Shown here: in pieces, positions 56,926-64,000 of the stretch
Layout of the letters: each line of letters starts with the position of its first letter
Numbering within the stretch: position 1 is the first letter of the stretch
From: Cordilura impudica
Taxonomy: Eukaryota > Arthropoda > Insecta > Diptera > Scathophagidae
Direction of reading: 5' to 3'
Assembly: GCA_963682025.1 (NCBI GenBank)
Contig: OY821521.1
Coordinates: forward strand, 102,541,111 to 102,605,110
DNA length: 64,000 nt
Notes under the pieces: generated by a model
The model's input: the letters and a program-made list of their open reading frames with translations, nothing else
Databases searched by the model: none
What the model was told of the DNA's origin: nothing
Program-made: the position numbers and the translations under genes

Positions 56926-57727
56926 TAAACAAGTAAGAAAATTATAGTCGGTCTAGACCGAACATATGATACCCTATACCATGGTTTAGAGACCCTATCT
57001 TTCGGTCCAACTACTTCGATATAGAAAATAAGCATAAACCAAATTTGAGTGGCACTGTTATTAATTTTTTTGCTTCAAATATGAAAAACTTCATATCGGG
57101 TGCTATATTTATATGGGGACTAGGTCGCAAAATGGGCCGATCTTGACCAGATTTGGTAGAGTCACTTATATTCTGAAAAAATATACACAAACCAAATTTG
57201 AGAAAAATCTGTGCATATTCTTGTTTTTCGATAGATTTAAGTATAGATCGGGAAGCAGCTCTATATGGGGCCTATGACTAAGAGTTGTCCCATAGGAATC
57301 ATTTTTAGACTACGGATTAATGGATGTAATAAACACATACAAACACAATTTGACTGAGATTTATATGATAATTTGGATCTTATGGCAATTTATGTTGATT
57401 TCATAGGGGTCATTTGTATGGGGGCTAAGTCTGAACATGCACCGATTCTCACCAATTTCAATAGCGTTCATCCTATGTCTAATAAAAGCCCATGTACCAA
57501 ATTTTATCCAAATACATTCATATTACTGACCTGTAGTTTGATCAAAATATATACATGGACACACAGACGGACAGACGGATGGACGGACATCGCTAAATCC
57601 ACTCAGGAAGTGATTCTGAGTCGATCGGTATAATAAAAGATAAATATAGGTCAAATATTTTTGGTAGCTACAAACAGCAGCACAAAGTCATTATACCCAA
57701 ACCACATAGTGGTGTAGGGTATAAAAA
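56926..57727 (-). repeat. Family A DINE-like element, full length
   Basis: ACAAGTAAGAAAATTATAGT with a slightly changed palindrome (TCGGTCTAGACCGAACAT), GGACAGACGGATGGACGG at about 57566, ending CCACATAGTGGTGTAGGGTA. Confidence 0.88.
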
Positions 57728-57999
57728 TAGAAATGCCCTGTAAAATTAAATTACTTTACTGTGGCTTTTAATTGACATGCGGCCACGTGATGGTTAATTT
57801 TTTTTATTTTGCATATAAATCCACTTTAATTAATGATTTCTGTTAACTTCGAATTTGTACGTTCCTCTTACCAAATAAAAGTTACTAAATTTCGCGTTTT
57901 TAGAGAATCTGATTAACTTGAAAAACAGATATATTTGTGATATTCAGGCACAACATCACGTTTCTTTCTATCCTCACGATTGTGTGATCTTATTTGTTT
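57728..57999. other. Gene-free stretch
   Basis: Flank of the second piggyBac relic. No TTAA-linked terminus was recognised. Confidence 0.35.
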
Positions 58000-59500
58000 C
58001 TTCAGTAAAACACTATGATTTGCCAAAAAAGAAATAATGACGATACCGATGAAGCTGTTTTGGCGATTTGAGACCAGTTTGATATTGACTTTAGTGATGA
58101 AGACGAATTGGTGGATGAAATTTGGACCTCCGCAATCATAATTCCGGGAAAACGAAATATGACGAAAATTCGGGCGAAGAGCAAACTATTTTGACAAATG
58201 AAACTAATCTATTAGCAAGTGCAATGGATCAACAATCAGGCTTAAGCCCCAGTTTAATAAATACAAGTCACAAGCCATGGACAAATTTATCATTTCCTCA
58301 CCATCAACTTTCCATTACATCTGGTTAAAAAAATTAAATTAATGTTCAAACACCTTTGGAATTTTTGAACAATATTTTCGGGAATCACACTATGAGGATG
58401 GAGTTAACTGTACAAAAATATATGCACTGGCAAATTATAGTCAAGAATTGCGTTATAGAGTAGCAGATATAAAAACATTTTATGGATGCGCAAGTTTAAT
58501 GGGGTGTCTTGAATATCCTTCAGTAATAATGTATTGGTCAAATGACCAATCTTGACTTCTCTTCAAATAAATGATGGAAAGTACAATAGGTGATCAAGAT
58601 GGTGAGAAATCGATGTAATCAACTGACAACTGAAATAGGTGAGCAAATGATCCCTTTTACGGGAAGATGCCCGTTGGTTTGAAAAATTTGCTGTCTGACT
58701 TTGAATTCGTTCAAGGACCTGGGACATTTGTAGATTGCGAATTAGGTCATGGGCCGTCTATTATATTAACACTCAATAAAAACCTAGCAAGGGGCAACAA
58801 TTTAAACTTTGACTGATTTTTTACTACAACTGCCATGTTGGGGCGATATATATAAATTTACGAATGGTAATAATGTTGCGGTCGTGAAATGAGAAGGCAC
58901 TCATAGTTGCTTCAAGCGTGTGCGGCAAAGATACCGTGGTGAAGATGATAGATGGATCAGAAACCTCAAGCGCCGTTGCCCTGTCCAAATACCTGCTGTG
59001 ACTTAACATTATAATGCATTTAAGGGTGGCGTTGATGTACGATGTATGGCGTTGATGTCAATATTTATAATTCATGGATGGAATATAAATGTGATGCAAA
59101 ATTTGTTGGTTTGCCAAAACCGAAAATATATCTTTCTGTACGTTCTTTGAAGCCTCCAAACATTTTTAAAGATTTAAACTGTCGGAATATTTTCGCGGGA
59201 CCAAATACCGATCACAAGATTCACCGGATGACAGTAGATTTGACCGCTTTGACCATTGGCCTGAATTTTCTTACCATCCGTCAAGAGCATGTCGTAATAA
59301 TTGTGGCAAACACACAAGAGACCGCCATGGTATAATATTTTTGGTACATGATAACTAGATTGTTTATTACAAACTGTGGAAAAATCAGGTAGATCAGAAA
59401 ACACGAAAAAAATGAATTAATGCCGCTCTAAAACCACTATGCGCCATTGCGAGCCATTCTCTCGCAAAAACCAAGGACTGTTTTAAATGTTATCATTCAA
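58000..59500 (+). pseudogene. Second piggyBac-type transposase relic, different lineage
   Basis: Pieces of a PGBD-type transposase in several frames. An acidic N-terminus has QFDIDFSDEDELVDE (58070-58120). Then come MIPFTGRCPLVxNLLSDFEF with FVQGPGTFVDCELGHGPSII (58640-58780), TTAMLGRYI, VAVVKxEGTHSCFKR and VRQRYRGEDD (58820-58960), RCPVQIPAVT, HYNAFKGGVDV (58970-59040) with the GGVD third aspartate, and IYNSWMEYKCDAKFVGLPKP (59068-59120). A Cys-rich tail is suggested near 59420. Unlike the 0.6-2.7 kb element it keeps the GGVD motif, but it has many stops and no visible TTAA-flanked inverted repeats. It is old and inactive. Confidence 0.75.
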
Positions 59501-59699
59501 AAGAATGAGGATGTAAAATTATTTTATTTTATTATTTTTTAAGTATTAAAATCCAACGAAGGCGTGCTGTGTCCTTTTTTAAAAAAATTACCCCACAAAA
59601 AGATAGAATACGTATTTTTAAGTAGACTTTGCTAAAAAGAATTTTTACCTTGATGATATTACAATGAGTACAATCTTTTTATTACTGAGGTCTGAAAGG

Positions 59700-60085
59700 G
59701 ATAAGGAAAAATTAATAGGGATCTGCGAAGTGAAATCAAATTTTGTGTATAATTAGGACGTCTGCGATTGAAATTCGTGAAAATCGGTGGATATTCAGAC
59801 ATAGAGCCCACAGAAATGGCCCCTATGAAATTGACTAAAATTGCCGGAAATTCCAGATTAGTATATAGATAATGGTCAAATTTTCCTTCTGCTGTGTATT
59901 ACACCTATTAATGAATGGTCAACACATGAATCCCGTAGGTCTATTTGTAGCCATAGTCCAATTATACAACTGCTCTACGACTTGCTCTTAAATATATGAA
60001 ATTAAGTATTTGGTGTATGTGTTTACGTGAATTTAATAAATATGGTTTTGATCGGTCCATTTTTCAACCTAGTCTACATATAAAA
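59700..60085 (+). repeat. Family A DINE-like fragment, decayed
   Basis: ATTGAAATTCGTGAAAATCG, TTCAGACATAGAGCCCACAG, TGGCCCCTATGAAATTGACT, and later GATCGGTCCATTTTTCAACC and TAGTCTACATATA. This is the middle of the family only. Confidence 0.65.
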
Positions 60086-60344
60086 AAAAATTATGTGAGT
60101 CCGAGCACAGGGGAGATGTGTAAACATCTATTAATTAAAGATTTTTTTATAGCACTTTTTTAAAATCAATTATAAAGCGTCATCTATGTATCACGTATAG
60201 CAAACAACTACTGGGGCTCTGCTAATATAAAAATATTAGCTATTATTTATTATTTCAACTGGTTCATTTTTATTACTTTTAATTTTACCTAATCTTTTCA
60301 CCAATACAATCGTACCTCACACCGTTTTTGTCTTACTCTGTTTT

Positions 60345-61152
60345 TATATCCTATACCACTATGTGTTTTGGGTATAATGACTTTGTGCTGCTGCTTGTAA
60401 CTACCAAAAATATATGACCTAGACCCATATTTTATTACACTGATCGACTCAGAATCACTTTCTGATTCAGAATCACTTTCTGAGTCGATTTATCGATGTC
60501 CGCCCGTCCGTCTGTCCGTCTGTGTGTCCATGTAAACTTTAATCAAACTGCAGGTCGCAAATATGAAAATATTTTGATGAAATTTGGCTTCTATCGGCCA
60601 TGTAATGAACGCTATTGAAATTGGTGAAATTCAGTCCATGTTCAGACCTAGTCCCCATACAAATGACCCCTATGAAATCGACATAAATTGCCATAAGATC
60701 CAAGTTATCATATAGATCTCAGTCAAATTGGGTTGGTATGTGTTTACTATATCCATTAATCAGTAGTCCAAAAGTAATCCGTATAGGACAATTTTTAATC
60801 ATAGGCCCCACATATAGCTGCTTCCCGATCTTCACTTCATTCTATCAAAAAACAATAATATTGCACATATTTTTCTCAAATTTGGTTTGTATATATTTTT
60901 TTTTAAATATAAGTGACTTTACCAAATATGGTCAGGATCGGTCCATAGTTCGACCTTGTCCCCATATAAATATAGCATCCGATTTGAACTTTTTCATATC
61001 TGCAGCCAAAAAAATTAATAAAAATGCCACTCAAATTTCGTTTATGAATATTTTCTATATCGAATTCGTTTGACCGAAGAGATAGGGTCTCTATGCCATG
61101 GTATAGGGTATCGTATAGTCGGTCTAGACCGACTATAATTTCTTACTTGTTA
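60345..61152 (+). repeat. Family A DINE-like element flanked by 57-bp direct repeats
   Basis: TATATCCTATACCACTATG start, a duplicated TCAGAATCACTTTCTGA segment at 60448-60485, CCGCCCGTCCGTCTGTCCG, and an intact end palindrome then TTTCTTACTTG. The sequences at 60288-60344 and 61245-61301 are 57-bp direct repeats with three mismatches. Confidence 0.85.
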
Positions 61153-62714
61153 ATTTTTTATTTTTCTTTTTTATTTTTAATTTTTCATTTTTCAAAACGT
61201 TTCTATAACGCTATTCGCTCCCTCATATTATCTACAAACACTTCCTAATATTTTCACCAATACAATCGTACCTCACACCGTACTTGTCTTACTCTGTTTT
61301 GGTGATTGTATTGTGAAATATATTTTTAGCCCCCCCCCCCCCCCCCCCTGGCGTATAGATGTTTACACATTAAAATGACATCCGATATGAAATTGTATAA
61401 ATCTGTGGAATACAAATTCATAACAATTCCATCCATATTTGGTTTATGTGTAGTTTCTATATCCAATTAATTAGACCTAAGAAACCTTCATTAATCTCAT
61501 ATAGTCCATGTAGATTGACGTGCGTACTTTCTTTTTTCCGACTCTGGGTATTGAATCTTAAAATTTAAATTCTCGGAAGATATTTTAGTGGTACTTTAAA
61601 AAACACAGTGCATAATGATTGGTTTTAAAAATTTTAATTTACATAGTGCACACAAATAACTTTTGATTATCAAAGGTGAATTAAAAAAATTAACAGGAAC
61701 AAAACCAAAATCATTAACTAATCGTTAATTATAATCATTAATCATACATCATTAATTTCAATAAAAAAAATTGACAATTTAAAAAAAATAAATTAAAAAA
61801 GAAAACTTCATTATTAATAAAAATTAATTAAGTGTTTGAAATTAATGTGATGATTGTATTTAATGACAATTAATGTTCTATATCTGGTTGGCGATATATT
61901 GCTTTCATCACTTGATATTCGATGTATTATTGGTGCAATTGATAGAGATTTAGCGAATGTTTTAGATTTAGAAATATAATTTTAAATCAAGGATGGTTAT
62001 GGGATTTTTTGTTTGATTTTTGTATGCCTGCATGTATTAAATTTGCAAAATTGCATTAGTTGTTTACATATCAGTGGCCCCATAATAAACAATTGATATC
62101 CATATTGTGTATATTACGTACACAGAGTTGCCCGCATAGTGCAAAAGAAGTTGCTTTTCGAAACTCTCGGATAAAACCAAATCTAGCTGGAATATTTAAA
62201 AAAGAAGAAATCGTTTCAATAAAATATAGGATATTAATATAAATATTTTTTGGCATCAGACCTATTTCACCACCCCATAGAAAAGCTTCTAAAGTTTCAA
62301 TAATTTAAGCATAGCATAGAAATTAAATCAGATTTGAGCATATCTCAAATAACGTTAAATATGTCTTCAGCACCCTGTTTTGAATTGATATAATATTTAA
62401 CTATACTTTATATAGAACAAATAAGAGAAAAACGAAAAATGATTTTCTACCCCCATATCTTACACCGATATATGAGCTTGTGCCGATAAGAAAAATCTTC
62501 TAAGAAGTTTGTTGGTATTAGCTAATTTTCCATGAGCAGTCTTAGTCCACTCTTATTGCTCAATTTATCCAAATTTTATATTGTGAAATAATTGCTTTTA
62601 AAATACGAAAAGGAACACAAAATGGAAAAACCACAAAAAAATATCGAATAATTGTTTCGATTACAGGTTTTGCAATACAGGCAATTTTTTTAATGTCTAA
62701 TATAAATTATAAAA
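61153..62714. other. Gene-free stretch with C-homopolymer
   Basis: A run of 19 C lies at 61330-61348. No gene or other repeat family is recognised apart from the direct repeat at 61245-61301. Confidence 0.45.
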
Positions 62715-62960
62715 AAACAAGTAAGAGTGTTAAATTCGGCTATGCCGAATCTTTGATACGCTCCACCTAGGTTTTCTTGCACTATTTGTAACAAATTTAG
62801 ATAAAATATTTGAAAATGTAAACAATTTGATCAATTCTTGGCCATGTCTTATATATTAAAAGCACTAGCATTAATCAGTTTTATTTTTTCGATCTTATTA
62901 CATCAGTTTGTCATTCCATTTGTAACGCATCGATAAATGGATTTGCGTCTATGTGTTTAA
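62715..62960 (-). repeat. Family C DINE-like element, partial
   Basis: AAACAAGTAAGAGTGTTAAA, the palindrome TTCGGCTATGCCGAA, then TTTGATACGCTCCACC. It matches the first part of 18470-18890. Confidence 0.7.
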
Positions 62961-63054
62961 TGCAAAAGATTTCCTACTTTTGTCGAATTGTAGGGATTTT
63001 TTGAAATTTTTTTTTAAAAACTTAATTAACAAATTAAAAATAATTTTTTTTTAT

Positions 63055-64000
63055 AAAAACTGAAAAAAGGAGTGTAGGGAAAAATGTAGAGAGAAAAAAA
63101 GTGGGTGTAGGGAAAAAAGGGATTTTTTTCACTAGCGTAGAGATTTCTGTAAAAATCTCCCGGCATCACTGGTACCTATTAAAAAACAATGTAAGATTTC
63201 ACAAAACAATGCGACGTATATCTGCTTTATTCAAAAGCTTTCATAAGACTAAATGAAATTGTTACTTATGAATGAAACACATAGACGAAAGAGGCTACAC
63301 AAACACACGACTACAAATGCTGCTGGCTGCAATTGTAGTCGTGTAGTCAACTACTTAATTTTTTTGAAAACGACAGCAACATGTAACAACAATATAAACA
63401 GCTGTTTTTATGCAAAATCATTTTTATTTCAGTAGTGCCTATTATATTTTTTTTTTACTTTATTAAAATAGAAAAACATGTATGATTCTATATAAAATTG
63501 TCTTATACTTATTTAAAATGCATTATTATAACGTAAAAATAAATAAATAAATTTACTTATTAATAGAATTATTATAGCATTTCAATTAATTTTTTCAACA
63601 AAATAAAATATTTCATAGAACTAATATCTTTTACATATTTTGTTATATTGTCAACACTATTTTTATTTTGTAGCCAACAAAAATAGAAATTAGCCTAAGT
63701 TGACTACAGCAGCAAAAGTGGTCATGTAGTCGTGTAGCTGTGTTGGTGTCAAAATAATCGTTTTCATATAAACGTGTGTATTTTATTTTTGACAGGCTGT
63801 AGTCGTGTAGCCGCTGTCGTCTATGTGTTTCATGAGAGAGTTCGGCTTGCTGGTGCCATTATGTATATGTGTGTGTAAACAAAAATATATGATATCCCAG
63901 TAATCATTTCGAAGATTGTTTTAACAAAAATCATCTTACTGTGTCTTCTTCGAGCACTTTTGATGATTAAAAACTGATTAATCACATGCGCAAGAGCGCA
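63055..64000 (+). repeat. Third, diverged partial copy of the duplicated segment
   Basis: 63090-63270 matches 21315-21480 (GTGTAGGGAAAAAAGGGA, GCGTAGAGATTTCTG, TCTCCCGGCATCACT). 63835-64000 matches about 21538-21690 (GAGTTCGGC, ATATGATATCCCAGTAATCA, GTGTCTTCTTCGAGCAC). The element at 63272-63834 interrupts it, and it runs off the window end. Confidence 0.88.
63272..63834. mobile_element. Inverted-repeat element inserted in the third copy
   Basis: The left end reads ATGAAACACATAGACGAAAG, then GGCTACAC and ACGACTACA. The right end, read inward, is ATGAAACACATAGACGACAG, then GGCTACACGACTACAG. The GTAGTCGTGTAG motif also recurs inside both subterminal regions. No target duplication is clear and there is no coding capacity. 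Confidence 0.78.

Noticed and set aside
1..64000. tRNA or rRNA genes
   Set aside because: None was recognised by eye. A covariance-model search would be needed to exclude small RNA genes.

Overview
The window looks like AT-rich euchromatin from a higher fly, probably a calyptrate muscoid such as a blow fly, judging by the intron/exon style, the two host genes and the mobile elements. It has no bacterial features. Only two host genes look functional: an inhibitory-type serpin on the minus strand (5992-7553, four exons, 389 aa) and mitochondrial glycine C-acetyltransferase / 2-amino-3-ketobutyrate CoA ligase on the plus strand (41422-44428, five exons, 425 aa). For both, all exon joins agree in phase, use GT..AG introns, and the summed exon length divides by three. 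The two genes show no functional link.

Most of the rest is mobile DNA in various states of decay. Region by region: 0.6-2.7 kb, a piggyBac element with TTAA duplications and a broken transposase; 3.1-5.7 kb, a non-LTR reverse transcriptase relic beside an inverted pair of DINE-like repeats; 6-7.6 kb, the serpin; 8.2-15.7 kb, retrotransposon and FLYWCH/MULE transposase relics, a possible LTR fragment and short-repeat arrays; 17.4-20.6 kb, a TTA-flanked MITE and a hAT element with a perfect 8-bp target duplication; 20.4-26.5 kb, a 3.03/3.05-kb tandem segmental duplication with one breakpoint inside that hAT element; 27-39 kb, non-LTR and DINE-like repeats and a long-TIR element; 39-40.7 kb, a TTAA MITE and a mariner transposase relic; 41.4-44.4 kb, Gcat, whose third intron holds a MITE and a tandem repeat; 45-46.4 kb, a non-autonomous Helitron filled by about eight ~141-bp repeats; 47.2-48 kb, a PIF/Harbinger transposase relic; 49.7-53.8 kb, a 4-kb long-TIR DNA transposon with a decayed transposase of a type I cannot place, carrying a nested Jockey insertion; 56-59.5 kb, two more decayed transposon coding regions; 63-64 kb, a diverged third copy of part of the duplicated segment, interrupted by another inverted-repeat element.

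The commonest repeat, called family A here, occurs 17 times. It starts with a TATACCC...GGGTATA fold, carries a CCGT-type microsatellite, and ends in a TCGGTCTAGACCGA palindrome followed by CTTACTTG. It resembles Drosophila DINE-1/INE-1 (Helentron-derived) elements. Two further families (B and C) have the same design, and C shares A's CTTACTTG end.

Nothing here is a clear new gene system. The items most worth a second look are the hAT-linked tandem duplication, the repeat-stuffed Helitron, the unclassified long-TIR transposon, the internally inverted family A copy, and the serpin's predicted Pro-Met-Ser reactive centre.
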